NCBI GenBank assembly: GCA_037623315.1 | Contig: JBBJJH010000016.1 | Span: 32,033-96,032 of the forward strand | DNA: 64,000 nt | Reading direction: 5' to 3' | From: Halanaerobiaceae bacterium ANBcell28 | GTDB taxonomy: Bacteria; Bacillota; Halanaerobiia; Halanaerobiales; DTU029 | Shown here: positions 45,290-58,526 of the stretch, piece by piece | Layout: the number at the start of each line of letters is the position of its first letter | Position numbering within the stretch: the first letter of the stretch is position 1 | Made by a program: the position numbers and the translations under genes | The notes under the pieces: generated by a model | The model's database searches: none | The model's input: only the letters and a program-made list of their open reading frames with translations | What the model was told of the DNA's origin: nothing

Positions 45290-46861
45290 CTAAAACGGAA
45301 TACCAATAGCCATTCTTACTCCTCCTGGAACTGTATCATTATTATACCAACGATAAGGAGCATAACGATCATTATTAACAGCATTTATATTATCTCTAGC
45401 ATAATCTTCCGAGCTAAAATATTGTGCTCTAAATTGAATGCCATTTGGTGCAGTGTATTTTAGATTGATAATATACTTAATTAGATCTAGGTCAGTTTCA
45501 CCATCAAATAAGTATTCATGGGGCATATCAGCAAAGATTATTGCACCTAATTCTAAATTCCATAAACGCCAAATATCTTGAGTTGTATTTAATTTCACCC
45601 CAGTAGTTAGATAATGTTTTCTTGCATCATATAGGTATTCTCCTGTCTCTAGTGGATCATAATTAATAGTATAATCATAATTTAGCAAAGCTGTTACTGA
45701 TAGGTCATTTAACTCTTCTCCTAAATCGACACTATATTCTGGACTTTCAAAACCCAAACCATAAAAAAATCTATCAGCTTCTACCTCTTTATCAGAAAAT
45801 AGAGTAAATGCCTTCTGCTCAAAAATAAAACCATCATAATCTGTTCTTAAAGTTACCTCTAACTGGTCTTTTAAATCATATCTTTTATAAGGATTGCTTG
45901 TACTATAATCTACAGAAAGAGAATTCTCAAAATTAAGTATAGGTGTTCTATAAAAAGTTGCAGGATTAAAATCATACGTGAAACCTGCTCTATAGTTTTC
46001 ATCCATATTCCAAATATTCCATATATCCTGGAAAGGTCCCCAGGTTGTAGCTCCTCTAAGATATCTGTTACCCGGCCCACGAAGAGGACTATAATCTCTG
46101 ATATCGTCATTGGAATAAGCAAATTCACTATTTCGATGTCCCAGACGAACACTTAAATTATCTAAAACTTGATAATCTGCTGTAATTTGGTATAAGAAAT
46201 CATCATTTTCCTGATAAGCTGCATAAACAGCGTCTAATACTAAATCATCAATGATTTCTATATCTGCTTCAATTGCATAATTTATAAAGGATTCATAATC
46301 TTCATCAGGATCATCATCACTACCTGTAGTATATCTTAATAAGGCAGTATTTAAATTCAATCTATCTATATTTCCTTCAGCATTCAAGGCAATATCTCCA
46401 CGATCTGCTATAAACTCCATTCCTGGACTATGGTGGAAGTGATTGTTTCTCCAATTTTGAAAGCCAAGGACATAAGTACCGTCAAAAGTGAAATTAGCAT
46501 ACTGTGAAGCAAGTTCATAACCTGCTACTCTAAGACCCAGAACTTGATCGTTAACAAAACTTGCTACATAATCTGAATATCTTACCCCAAGTGCATTACC
46601 AATAGTAGTAGTTACTTCCTGCACGTCTTCACCATATAAATATGGGCCAATTATTCTACGATTAGCTCTACGGTCTTCTTGAATATGAAAATAGCTATTT
46701 ATATTTCCCTCATAAAAACTAATTCCCCAATAACTTCCGTCATCCCAGGCTTCTCCCCAATCAAGATCCATATCAATATAATCATGGTCTGCAAAGGCAG
46801 TTATTGATAATAGCAAAGATAACAAGACTAATATTGTTATACTTGCAAATTTATTTTTCAT
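45290..46861 (-). CDS. Putative outer-membrane beta-barrel porin
   Basis: This 523-aa protein has a clear signal peptide (cut near AFA, residue 24) and afterwards no hydrophobic helix. The mature part is made of short, aromatic-rich, alternating strands (for example LSVRLGHRNSEFAYS and IQFRAQYFSSEDYA) and ends in a C-terminal Phe (MAIGIPF), the signature for assembly into an outer membrane. I do not recognise a named family. It follows the binding-protein gene and would let galactan oligosaccharides cross an outer membrane, the job SusC-type proteins do in Bacteroidota. This fits a diderm Firmicute. ATG 46861 follows AAGGGGAA. Alternative: a secreted beta-rich glycan-binding protein. Confidence 0.7.
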   Translation of the reverse strand: MKNKFASITILVLLSLLLSITAFADHDYIDMDLDWGEAWDDGSYWGISFYEGNINSYFHIQEDRRANRRIIGPYLYGEDVQEVTTTIGNALGVRYSDYVASFVNDQVLGLRVAGYELASQYANFTFDGTYVLGFQNWRNNHFHHSPGMEFIADRGDIALNAEGNIDRLNLNTALLRYTTGSDDDPDEDYESFINYAIEADIEIIDDLVLDAVYAAYQENDDFLYQITADYQVLDNLSVRLGHRNSEFAYSNDDIRDYSPLRGPGNRYLRGATTWGPFQDIWNIWNMDENYRAGFTYDFNPATFYRTPILNFENSLSVDYSTSNPYKRYDLKDQLEVTLRTDYDGFIFEQKAFTLFSDKEVEADRFFYGLGFESPEYSVDLGEELNDLSVTALLNYDYTINYDPLETGEYLYDARKHYLTTGVKLNTTQDIWRLWNLELGAIIFADMPHEYLFDGETDLDLIKYIINLKYTAPNGIQFRAQYFSSEDYARDNINAVNNDRYAPYRWYNNDTVPGGVRMAIGIPF

Positions 46862-46930
46862 TTTAATTTCCCCTTTTTGATTCTTTTATAAGTAAGATAA
46901 AACACTAACAATGATTATGATATTATATCT

Positions 46931-46969
46931 TAGATAATAGATAGCTTATTATAAGCTATCTATTATCTA
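46931..46969. other. Perfect 19-bp inverted repeat between binding-protein and porin genes
   Basis: Two 19-base arms (46931-46949 and 46951-46969) are exactly complementary around one base. On the minus strand no T-run follows. Such hairpins after a binding-protein gene often protect the upstream mRNA and allow only partial read-through, here into the porin gene; that role is inferred. Confidence 0.6.
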
Positions 46970-46983
46970 CTTTTAATTAAAAA

Positions 46984-48309
46984 TTACTGATTAAATACAT
47001 CATCTAATCTCATTTGTGCAGCTTCTCTATATGAATCAACAGTAGCAGCTATGCCTGCTCCATCAAGAATTTCATTCATAACTTCTCTAAGACCAAAACC
47101 AAAATAATTATTTTCTTCTTCCATCTCAATAGCTAAGTTTCTTTGGGCAAATAAAAGGTTTTCCAGTGTTTCCATATCATTTACTCTCATACCAAAACTA
47201 TTAAATAATTCTTCATCAATTTGATCAAATGGATAAGCATCATCACTGGTCATAAATAAAGCAGAATGAAGAGCCATTAAAGCCTCAGGATCTTCTCGCG
47301 TAGTAACAGGTATTGCCCATCTCCAAATTTGATAACTAGGAGCAACATATTCTTCTGCACTAGGTCCTTTTGGCATAGGAACAAATCCATAGTCGAATTC
47401 TTGATTAGGAAATCCACTGGCTCCCCAAGGATTTGTAGAAACCATAACTGCCTCTTCATCAACAAAAGCATTAAAACCCCAGCGTCCATGTTGTGTGCTG
47501 GCTACTCCTAATTCATGCATCTCATTAAGAAATTCCCAGGTTTCAATAGCAGCTGGATGATCTAAACCATAGACCATTCTACCATCTTCATCTCTTATTA
47601 ATGGAGCGTTATTTACCACAAACCAGTCTTTTTCCTGTATACCCCACCAGTTATGACTTACAAATCCATATTGATCAATTTCTCCATCCCCCGTTGTATC
47701 TCTAGTTCCATCGATAGCAACCTCTAAGAAAGTATCCCAGTTCCAGTCTCCTCTTTCATAAATTTCCTGTAAATCTGGCAAGCCTTGTTCTTCAAATAGA
47801 GTTTTGTTCCAATAAATCCCAAAAAAAGGCACGCCCCAAAAAGGCACATCAGGATTCAGTATCTCTACTGTCTTATCAGCTAATGGTGCAAAAAAGAACT
47901 TTGTGCCTCTAACTTCTAATACTTCAGGATCTAATATTGTATCCCAATAAGTGGTTTCACTTTCAAAGCCCTCAAGAGGTAATAAAAACCCATCCAAGGC
48001 CAGTTCCACACCTTCACCTGCACTTAAAATCCATAGACCATCAGCATCCCCAGCTATTACAGATTCCCTAATATAATCTGCTGTATCACCCACTCGTACG
48101 TCTAAAAATTCAAGTTTTACATTGAATTCACTTTGAATATCCTCTAAATGAGCAGCCCACTCTGGATTATCAAAAAGTCTTTCTTCACGCATATGATGTC
48201 CCTGAACCCTAACAGTTCTTCCGTCAAAATCATAATCTGCAGCCAAAACAATACTACTCATTGCTACAATCAACATAAATATAAAAGCAAGTAATGAAAA
48301 TCTTTTCAT
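46984..48309 (-). CDS. ABC transporter sugar-binding protein
   Basis: This 441-aa family-1 type solute-binding protein has a signal peptide cut near VLAA (residues 21-24) and no lipobox, so it should be soluble in a periplasm. Typical landmarks are GVPFFGIYWNKTLFEEQGLP near 168-187, WNWDTFLEVA, and DYGFVPMPKGP in the second lobe. It should deliver galactan oligosaccharides to a permease pair, most simply the one at 51636-53502 upstream. It is separated from that pair by the LacZ-type gene. GGGGGAA precedes ATG 48309. Substrate is inferred from context. Confidence 0.88.
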   Translation of the reverse strand: MKRFSLLAFIFMLIVAMSSIVLAADYDFDGRTVRVQGHHMREERLFDNPEWAAHLEDIQSEFNVKLEFLDVRVGDTADYIRESVIAGDADGLWILSAGEGVELALDGFLLPLEGFESETTYWDTILDPEVLEVRGTKFFFAPLADKTVEILNPDVPFWGVPFFGIYWNKTLFEEQGLPDLQEIYERGDWNWDTFLEVAIDGTRDTTGDGEIDQYGFVSHNWWGIQEKDWFVVNNAPLIRDEDGRMVYGLDHPAAIETWEFLNEMHELGVASTQHGRWGFNAFVDEEAVMVSTNPWGASGFPNQEFDYGFVPMPKGPSAEEYVAPSYQIWRWAIPVTTREDPEALMALHSALFMTSDDAYPFDQIDEELFNSFGMRVNDMETLENLLFAQRNLAIEMEEENNYFGFGLREVMNEILDGAGIAATVDSYREAAQMRLDDVFNQ

Positions 48310-48436
48310 TTAAAATTCCCCCTATTTTTTGTTTTTTTAATATTTTTTCTAAAGACTTAATCCTCAATACTAGAACCTGTTGATATCACCCCCTTAAATT
48401 TGTTATTATAATAAATACTTTACCTTAAAAATCATT

Positions 48437-51538
<3,102 letters not shown>

Positions 51539-51635
51539 CTATATTTCCTCCTGTTTTTCTTTATATTACTTATTAACTTGATTACTAATTATTTTTTTAC
51601 ACTGATAATACATAAATTGATTGATACTTATTTAT

Positions 51636-52598
51636 TTAACCTACAATACCTGTTCTTGATACACTTTCTATGAAGTATTTTTGTAAAAAGGCATAAAGCA
51701 CCAAGACAGGGGCAATGAATAAAACCATACCTGCATTTTCAAGAATTGAAAGATACTGGTCATCAACACCTGATATACTAGCATAAAACGAAAATCTACG
51801 AAATTCTTCAGCAAAATTTGCCAGTGAGGAAGCTAAAAAGCCTTGAGCATCTCTTATATAAAGAAATAGATAAAATATATCATTCCACTGCCAGACAAAA
51901 GAGAAGAGAAAAACAATAATCATAACAGGTACAGCACCTGGTAACATTACCTGAAAAAAAGTTCTAAATGACCCTGCTCCATCAACATATGCTGCTTCTT
52001 CCAGTGTATCTGGCATTCCCCTAAAATGTTGCCTCATTATATAAATAAATAATCCATTTTTCATACCCATAGCAGTCATGGAGGTTAAAACAAAAGGCCA
52101 ATAAGACCCCAATAAATTCCATCCTGGTTCTGGTATTAAACCAAATATATTAAAAAACCTAAAGTTAAGAAATAAAGGGATCATAATCATTTGTGGAGGA
52201 ACTACTAAAGTTAGTATTACTAAAGCAAAAAGTATTCCCCGACCCTTAAATTCATGTCTGGCAAATCCATATCCAACAAATGTACTGGAAGCTAACTGCA
52301 AAACACTTACTATCAAAACTAAGGTAAGAGTTCTCAAAAACACAGTTGAATAATTCATCCATTCAAGAGCAATTCTATAATTATCTAGAGTAAAATTACG
52401 TGGAATCCAACGCACACTGAGATCAAATATATCTTCAACTGTCATAAATGAAACAGCGACTTTAGTAAACAATGGATATAGAATTATTGTGCACAAACCA
52501 ATAATCAAAATAGCTCTAAATACACTCCAACTATAAATACTTAGTTTAGACTTAAACTTACTTAATTTTATTGCATAACTACTGTTCAAATTTCCCAT
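51636..52598 (-). CDS. ABC sugar transporter permease, MalG type
   Basis: This 320-aa protein has six predicted membrane segments and the EAA loop EEAAYVDGAGSFRTFFQVML near residues 203-222, which contacts the ATPase. The long N-terminal extension before the first helix and the six-helix core are typical of MalG/carbohydrate-uptake-1 permeases. It pairs with the MalF-type protein 13 bases upstream. No ABC ATPase is encoded in the window, so a shared MsmX/UgpC-type ATPase elsewhere is expected. ATG 52598 follows AAAGGAGGGG. Confidence 0.93.
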   Translation of the reverse strand: MGNLNSSYAIKLSKFKSKLSIYSWSVFRAILIIGLCTIILYPLFTKVAVSFMTVEDIFDLSVRWIPRNFTLDNYRIALEWMNYSTVFLRTLTLVLIVSVLQLASSTFVGYGFARHEFKGRGILFALVILTLVVPPQMIMIPLFLNFRFFNIFGLIPEPGWNLLGSYWPFVLTSMTAMGMKNGLFIYIMRQHFRGMPDTLEEAAYVDGAGSFRTFFQVMLPGAVPVMIIVFLFSFVWQWNDIFYLFLYIRDAQGFLASSLANFAEEFRRFSFYASISGVDDQYLSILENAGMVLFIAPVLVLYAFLQKYFIESVSRTGIVG

Positions 52599-52611
52599 AC
52601 TAACCCCTCCT

Positions 52612-53502
52612 TTATTTCATATAAAATACTTTTTTAGAAATGATACCAAGAGAAATAGTCAAAGTAATTGCGATCACAGCAAAATATATGACAGACATAG
52701 CAACACTTACTCCATAACCAGCTCCACCCCAGGCAGCATCGTTAATAAAATTGACTATTGGATTTCGCACTGAAGTAAATGAGCTCACTATTATAAATAC
52801 AATATTTGTGATAAATAAAGGACTTAAAAGTGGACAAGTTATTTTCCAAAACTTCTCCCAACCAGTAGCCCCTTCAATATCTGCTGCTTCATAGAGCCTA
52901 GATGGTATAGACTGCAGACCTGCAAGGAATATCAAGATGGGTATAGCTGATGCTTCAATAATCTCTGGTATTTGGTCAACAATATCAATAATATATTGAG
53001 CAAATCCCTCAGGCATCTGAAGCTGTAACAAAAGAGACTCCAGAGTAGCCCCTCCTAACATAAAGTCAACATTTTCCACAAATTCTTGAGTCATCATATC
53101 CTGCATTTCCATTTGTATAATAATACCCGAAGTAATTATAACAGGAAGAAAAAAAACTAACCTAGCTAAAAAACGACCTCTAAATTTTTGATTTAAGATA
53201 TTTGCTACAAAAAAGCTAAAGATAATTATAGCAGGTACATGTGTAATTAAACGAAGGAAAGAATCTGTTAATACCTGTACAAAATCAGGGTCTACTAATA
53301 ATGCATGATCATAATTTTCTAGACCTACAAAAACAAGTTCATAGCCAAATTGAGTTATTTGCAACTCATTTAAACTAAATACTATGGCTTGGTAAAAAGG
53401 ATAAGCAAAAAAGAGCAAAAAACCAATTATAAATGGTGCTGTATATACATATCCCATCAATGATTTTTTCTGTTTGAGAGAAAGTTTTTTCTTTAATTTC
53501 AT
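52612..53502 (-). CDS. ABC sugar transporter permease, MalF type
   Basis: This 296-aa membrane protein has the N-terminal helix of CUT1 permeases (GYVYTAPFIIGFLLFFAYPF) and the EAA loop YEAADIEGATGWEKFWKITC near 213-232. It forms the heterodimer with the MalG-type protein downstream. The segment around 125-180 (MQDMMTQEFVENVDFMLGG) is a hydrophilic extracytoplasmic loop longer than in most relatives. Its Shine-Dalgarno site lies in the last codons of the DUF5696-like gene, which points to coupled translation. Confidence 0.92.
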   Translation of the reverse strand: MKLKKKLSLKQKKSLMGYVYTAPFIIGFLLFFAYPFYQAIVFSLNELQITQFGYELVFVGLENYDHALLVDPDFVQVLTDSFLRLITHVPAIIIFSFFVANILNQKFRGRFLARLVFFLPVIITSGIIIQMEMQDMMTQEFVENVDFMLGGATLESLLLQLQMPEGFAQYIIDIVDQIPEIIEASAIPILIFLAGLQSIPSRLYEAADIEGATGWEKFWKITCPLLSPLFITNIVFIIVSSFTSVRNPIVNFINDAAWGGAGYGVSVAMSVIYFAVIAITLTISLGIISKKVFYMK

Positions 53503-53505
53503 TAT

Positions 53506-56319
53506 TTATTCCTCCTCTAAGATAAGAAAGTTTTCAGCTTCTACTTTCAAACCAGAAATTTCTATATCGTTATCATTATAATTTACTATTATACTACTGC
53601 CTTCTTCAAAAGTCGTCTTATAAACATTCTCTGCTAAATTTTGATGGTTGATAATAACTTGCCCCTGTAAATCTCTAAGAAAAAGATTTGTTTTATCATA
53701 GAATTCTACAGTTTCTTCTAACCAATCTTGATAATATACAGAGTATAGATGATCATATACCGTATCTTTTAAAATAAAAGGATTCTGATAAGTCATTGTA
53801 AAATAAGGATTAGCACCAGTTTCTATTGTTCTTAATATATTTTTTTTATAGGATTGAGACAAATTAATTGGTTCTCCTGAAAAATTAATATATCCTCGTA
53901 ATACCATTTGGTAAAAAGGTACTGTTCTTTCAAATATCTTATGACCACTACTATCGATTGGAGCATTTAATATATTATCTACCCAGGGGAAAACCAATGC
54001 ATTTCCTCTATCGAGCATTAAGCCATTATTTGCTGATTTTAATTTTTTTAAATTTTCCTCTAATATCTTTTGAGAGTGTACCCTATCTACTAAATTATTT
54101 CCTTCACGTTGATCTGAATTTAGCTGATATCCCATGTATCTAAGAGCTAAATTATCTAAATCATATTGAAGATAATCATCTAAAAAACTTTCAGTTAATG
54201 GGCCTAACTTAGATGGAGATAAAATATAACGACCTCTGTCCTCGTTACGAGTAAAATGAGCTAAATTAAAATCATTTATTTTGGCTCTAGTATTATCAAA
54301 ATAATGGGAAGAATCTCTTCTTGAATTAAAACCATCAAATAATCGAGATTGATAAACATTTAAAAAGCTTACTTCTGGATATAATTTGCCTCCAATATTT
54401 TCTAGCAAGTTTTGCAATTCAACAAGTTCATTCATATTACCTAAACCCTTGTTTAATCTCACCTGGTTAGGAAAATTATGTTCAACGCCTCCACTTAACC
54501 AGCCTTGATATCTCAAACTTATATTACCTACACCTAAAGTAGATAATTTTTCTACAATAGAGCTTGCTTCTTCAAATCTAGTTAAAGGTTCAACTACTCT
54601 TTTCGGTAGTCCTAAAACTCTTTTTTCTATTGGAACCCCACCTACAATGTCAAGATATAAAGGTATATTATCTTGGGGAGCAATTCTTTCTAAATCATGT
54701 TTTTCTACTAAATAATCCTGGTATGTTCTGGCCATACCAACATAATTTGCATCTTCACCTGATAAAAATTTATATCTAATTTGTATATCTCCTTGATATA
54801 ATCGGTCCTGATACATATCAATTTGTCCAATAAACCCAAGGGAAATTTGACCCCTTGGTAATATAGTGAATTCAGGACTCACTGTATGATATGAAGTTGT
54901 TAGGCCAGCTTTATTAACCTCTATTCTTCCCAGTGATTCTCCTTCTTCTATAATTGCTAAAAAACCTTTGTCTTCTGTATTTAAACCAAAAACCGGCATA
55001 AAAACCTGTTCGGTAAAAACTCTTTGTTCTTGTCTGGTATCAAGTGTATAATCCCTACCATAAATATCAGGACTTACATAGCGCATAATATCTGTTTCAT
55101 TTTCTAGAGAAATTAAAGCTCCGGAACCATCAGGAACAAATATATTTCCTTTTTCTTCTATATGAGCTGCACCAAAGTAGGGAAGTGGCTTTATAGTTCT
55201 TACTGGATAAGTATGAGTCTCCCCCATAACATCTATTACGTCTAAAGGATATCGAATCTCATCTAATGGTATTCTGACTAGCAAGCTGTCTTTATCAATT
55301 ATATATTCCATTCCAATATGAAAAACATCAATATTAGGCTGTGGTGGATCTATTCCATATTTTTCATGATTAATTACAGCATAATCTGCATTATATCCAC
55401 TATTTCTTACAATATCAATCAAATTATTTCTTATAAATGGAAATATACCATCTTTCAGTATATATACAGGTTTATCAACAAATGGTAATACATCTTCATG
55501 CTTTACATCAGATACCCTCTGATAATCCCAGCGATTATCAACAATTTTTTCTAGAAATTTTAGAATATAATCTTCTTTAATGCTTTTCAATTGCTTTGTT
55601 TTTTCTTCTAATTCACTAGATAAATTTGTATCAATTTCTTCTTTAGCAAGAACTTTTTCTTCTAATGTTTCTATTTCAAATATCAAATCTCTTGCTGATT
55701 CAGGGACTATAGTATATCCCTGAAGAATACTTTCTAGATCTATACCCCGTATAGTTAACTCTTCGTCTCTATCTGCTTTCTTTATTTCAAATTGAAGATA
55801 ACTATCTTTCAACTGATTTTTATCTCGTTGATTTTCTATATTAGCTAAAATTAATTCTTCCATATTTTCCTTGCTAACTACTTCCGGAAGATGATCATCG
55901 TTTGTCCACTTCTCACCAAAAGTATACTCTATACGAATACCATTCTCTATTGTAGATATTTCAAACAAATTATGTTCTATACTAGATGAAAAGTTATCCA
56001 TAGAAATATCTTTACGACCGCCAAGCCTATCGTAAGTAATGTTTAATGAAGAACCCAAACGTTTTAAGACACTACCCCTTGCTATAGTCTCTTTTTCATC
56101 TCGGTTATACGGATTTGAATACCAAATATTACTAGACTTTTTATCAAGAACTGCTATTTCACTATTTCTTTCATTTATATATAAGGCAAGATATTGGTTT
56201 TCATTAATGAGTTCCATATCTTTTAATTCTTCTTGAAGCTCTGCCTGCTCCACAGCAAATATACTAAATGAAAAAAATAAAAGTAAAATTAAAACAACAG
56301 GCAAATTCAATCTGGTCAT
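53506..56319 (-). CDS. DUF5696-like exported protein, glycosidase-like TIM barrel
   Basis: This 937-aa protein has a signal peptide (about 1-22, no lipobox). An N-terminal beta-rich domain begins YLALYINERNSEIAVLDKK; a helical segment (about 155-265) and more beta structure follow. From about 545 to 830 the sequence alternates strands and helices like a TIM barrel (LPLYLDIVGG, ISLRYQGWLSGG, GKLYPEVSFLN, LMLDRGNALVFPW). A small beta domain ends it. I match it to the DUF5696 family from memory of similar proteins next to CUT1 permeases; its activity is undescribed to my knowledge. Asp and Glu residues in the barrel could be catalytic but none is proven. Its place between two permease pairs suggests a role in processing or handing over imported glycans. 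Confidence 0.65.
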   Translation of the reverse strand: MTRLNLPVVLILLLFFSFSIFAVEQAELQEELKDMELINENQYLALYINERNSEIAVLDKKSSNIWYSNPYNRDEKETIARGSVLKRLGSSLNITYDRLGGRKDISMDNFSSSIEHNLFEISTIENGIRIEYTFGEKWTNDDHLPEVVSKENMEELILANIENQRDKNQLKDSYLQFEIKKADRDEELTIRGIDLESILQGYTIVPESARDLIFEIETLEEKVLAKEEIDTNLSSELEEKTKQLKSIKEDYILKFLEKIVDNRWDYQRVSDVKHEDVLPFVDKPVYILKDGIFPFIRNNLIDIVRNSGYNADYAVINHEKYGIDPPQPNIDVFHIGMEYIIDKDSLLVRIPLDEIRYPLDVIDVMGETHTYPVRTIKPLPYFGAAHIEEKGNIFVPDGSGALISLENETDIMRYVSPDIYGRDYTLDTRQEQRVFTEQVFMPVFGLNTEDKGFLAIIEEGESLGRIEVNKAGLTTSYHTVSPEFTILPRGQISLGFIGQIDMYQDRLYQGDIQIRYKFLSGEDANYVGMARTYQDYLVEKHDLERIAPQDNIPLYLDIVGGVPIEKRVLGLPKRVVEPLTRFEEASSIVEKLSTLGVGNISLRYQGWLSGGVEHNFPNQVRLNKGLGNMNELVELQNLLENIGGKLYPEVSFLNVYQSRLFDGFNSRRDSSHYFDNTRAKINDFNLAHFTRNEDRGRYILSPSKLGPLTESFLDDYLQYDLDNLALRYMGYQLNSDQREGNNLVDRVHSQKILEENLKKLKSANNGLMLDRGNALVFPWVDNILNAPIDSSGHKIFERTVPFYQMVLRGYINFSGEPINLSQSYKKNILRTIETGANPYFTMTYQNPFILKDTVYDHLYSVYYQDWLEETVEFYDKTNLFLRDLQGQVIINHQNLAENVYKTTFEEGSSIIVNYNDNDIEISGLKVEAENFLILEEE

Positions 56320-56338
56320 TTTATCAACCCCTTTAAGA

Positions 56339-58465
56339 TTATATTCTAAATACTATCTCTCTGTATATTTCATTAAATAAACCAGTCAACATTTCAATTA
56401 CATTTACAAACAACAATCCTAAAAAGAGTACCATACCCATACCAACTACTGTTGCTATAGTTGTTACAACATTTTTGCTAATTGAATAATCGTGAATGGT
56501 AAGAGTACCAAAAAAGAGCAAAAAAACAAACCAAATTACCGCAAAACTTAATAAAAAGTAATACAATGCTCCTTCACCCTGAATTAAATAATTACTAACT
56601 AAAGTAATAGGAATATATATTAAGATAATAGGGGTTAAGGCATAAGATGTAGTAACAAAGATATCTTTCATGCTCCCTTTACCATCCATAAGGGTAGTCA
56701 AAGCCCAATTAACTATACACCATAATGTAAACGGAATTAAAATGCTTAGAGCCTCTGTCCAGAGATTAATTCTAAATATATCTCGAGTATTAAATAAGAA
56801 CGCTGTATTAATTCTCATAAAAATATAGGAGATAATTGTTAAAATAAGTATAATCAAAGCTGCTGGAATATTGGCTTTCTTTTCATGTTTCATATCCCAA
56901 AAACCGTCAAAGGGATGAAAAATAGCATATAAAGAATATCTTAGAGCCTTGATAGTTCGCATTGAAATAGATTTAAAGGAATAACTATCTACTTCTAATA
57001 TATCTGTACTTGCAGTTTCATTAAGTATTTTATTTGCTAGTAATTTTCTTTTGCGCCTCTTAATATATATTAAAATGACAACAAAAACTAAAAATATAGA
57101 AAATATTATTTTACCAAAGTTTTCAGCTGCTAACTCTCGTCTATAATGGCTATAGGCTATAGAGTAATTATCCCTATCATAACCCAATTGAAAATAATGC
57201 ATAGCATCTTCAAAACTGTTTTGTCTTAAATGAGCTCTACCCATTCCCCTATATGCCAAATCAAAATTAAGGTTTTGGCGTAATACCTTTTGCCAATAAT
57301 TCGTAGAGTCATCATATCGTCCAATATCATAATAAGCTATTGCTTTATGAATATTAAGTGCATAATCTGTTGGTTTAAAAAATGTTATTTCGTTTGCCTG
57401 CCTATCCAAAACTAAAATTCTATTACCCATCATTTCCAGAGCTACAGGATTACGAAATAAACCATCATATTGACCTTCTCCACCAAAAACATACAATAAA
57501 TTTCCCTGGGAATCATAAGTGAAAACTCTTCCCCGTTGATTATCTAGAACAGTATAAACATTATTATTTCTTGCAATAATATCTACAAAATTAGATTGTA
57601 TATTATAATCACCAGCATTATAGTTAAAATCCCCAGCTATTGGATGCATTCCATTAGAAACTATTACATTTTCCCCAGCAGGATTTAGTCTCCTCACCCT
57701 ATCTTGACCATCAGGAGTTACGGCCATAATTAATCCTTCTCTATCTATTGTTAAATTTCTGTATTCAATTGGCAGCCAGGCCCTGGTTCGTAATCTTTGT
57801 TCTTCTGTTTGAAATCTTGACCAGAACAACTCATCAAGACTGGGGTTTACCCTGGGAGCTCCTATAAACCCCAGAAAGTTACCATCAATATCAAACTCCA
57901 TTATTCCATCGTAAACATCTCTCGAAATTACATAAATCCTGTTTAATGGACTGACTACCAATTTAAGGGGTCTATAAATAAAATCTTCTGATATAACTCC
58001 TTCAACATCTACATCAGGGACACCATATTCATTTATTAATTCACCCTGGTAATCAAACAAAAGGATTCTGTTGTTTTCTGTATCAGCTAAATAAATTGTC
58101 TCATATTCATCAACATACAATCCTCTGGGAGAATTCAAACTATCCATTTCTCCATTATTTTTAAATTGATCAATAACATTTATCAATTTAAAATCTCTAT
58201 CAAAATATATTAAACGATTATTTCCTGAATCAAGTATATATAACGTATTATTTCTAACGAATATATCTTCAGGATTCCTAAAACTCCCAACACCAAGATC
58301 ATTTCCGTTTATTACCTTCTGGGGTAAGTACGCCTGAGGAGCGGGTGTAGGGTTACCCCAAAAATTATAAGTATAATTTCTATATGGTATTTCAGCAATA
58401 GCTGAACTAGTCAATAATAAGAATATAAAAAATATTAATAAAACAGTAAAAGTTCTGTTCTTCAT
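56339..58465 (-). CDS. NHL-propeller/TPR/Yip1 membrane protein
   Basis: This 708-aa protein has a signal sequence (about 1-24). Residues about 45-360 are NHL-type beta-propeller repeats (FRNPEDIFVRNNTLYILDSG, LNSPRGLYVDEYETIYLADT). Two TPR-like units follow (370-435: YYDIGRYDDSTNYWQKVL, MGRAHLRQNSFEDAMHYF), then a membrane helix (about 447-465), a cytoplasmic stretch and a Yip1-type domain with about five helices (515-705). Propeller and TPR would face outward and the Yip1 part sits in the membrane. The function is unknown. It lies between the first permease pair and the DUF5696-like gene, so it is probably a fixed partner of this transport system. ATG 58465 follows GGGAGGAT. Confidence 0.75.
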   Translation of the reverse strand: MKNRTFTVLLIFFIFLLLTSSAIAEIPYRNYTYNFWGNPTPAPQAYLPQKVINGNDLGVGSFRNPEDIFVRNNTLYILDSGNNRLIYFDRDFKLINVIDQFKNNGEMDSLNSPRGLYVDEYETIYLADTENNRILLFDYQGELINEYGVPDVDVEGVISEDFIYRPLKLVVSPLNRIYVISRDVYDGIMEFDIDGNFLGFIGAPRVNPSLDELFWSRFQTEEQRLRTRAWLPIEYRNLTIDREGLIMAVTPDGQDRVRRLNPAGENVIVSNGMHPIAGDFNYNAGDYNIQSNFVDIIARNNNVYTVLDNQRGRVFTYDSQGNLLYVFGGEGQYDGLFRNPVALEMMGNRILVLDRQANEITFFKPTDYALNIHKAIAYYDIGRYDDSTNYWQKVLRQNLNFDLAYRGMGRAHLRQNSFEDAMHYFQLGYDRDNYSIAYSHYRRELAAENFGKIIFSIFLVFVVILIYIKRRKRKLLANKILNETASTDILEVDSYSFKSISMRTIKALRYSLYAIFHPFDGFWDMKHEKKANIPAALIILILTIISYIFMRINTAFLFNTRDIFRINLWTEALSILIPFTLWCIVNWALTTLMDGKGSMKDIFVTTSYALTPIILIYIPITLVSNYLIQGEGALYYFLLSFAVIWFVFLLFFGTLTIHDYSISKNVVTTIATVVGMGMVLFLGLLFVNVIEMLTGLFNEIYREIVFRI

Positions 58466-58526
58466 TAAGCATCCTCCCTCTATCTTGTTTTCAGGAACTT
58501 TTTATAGGACAAATGATAGGTCTTCA

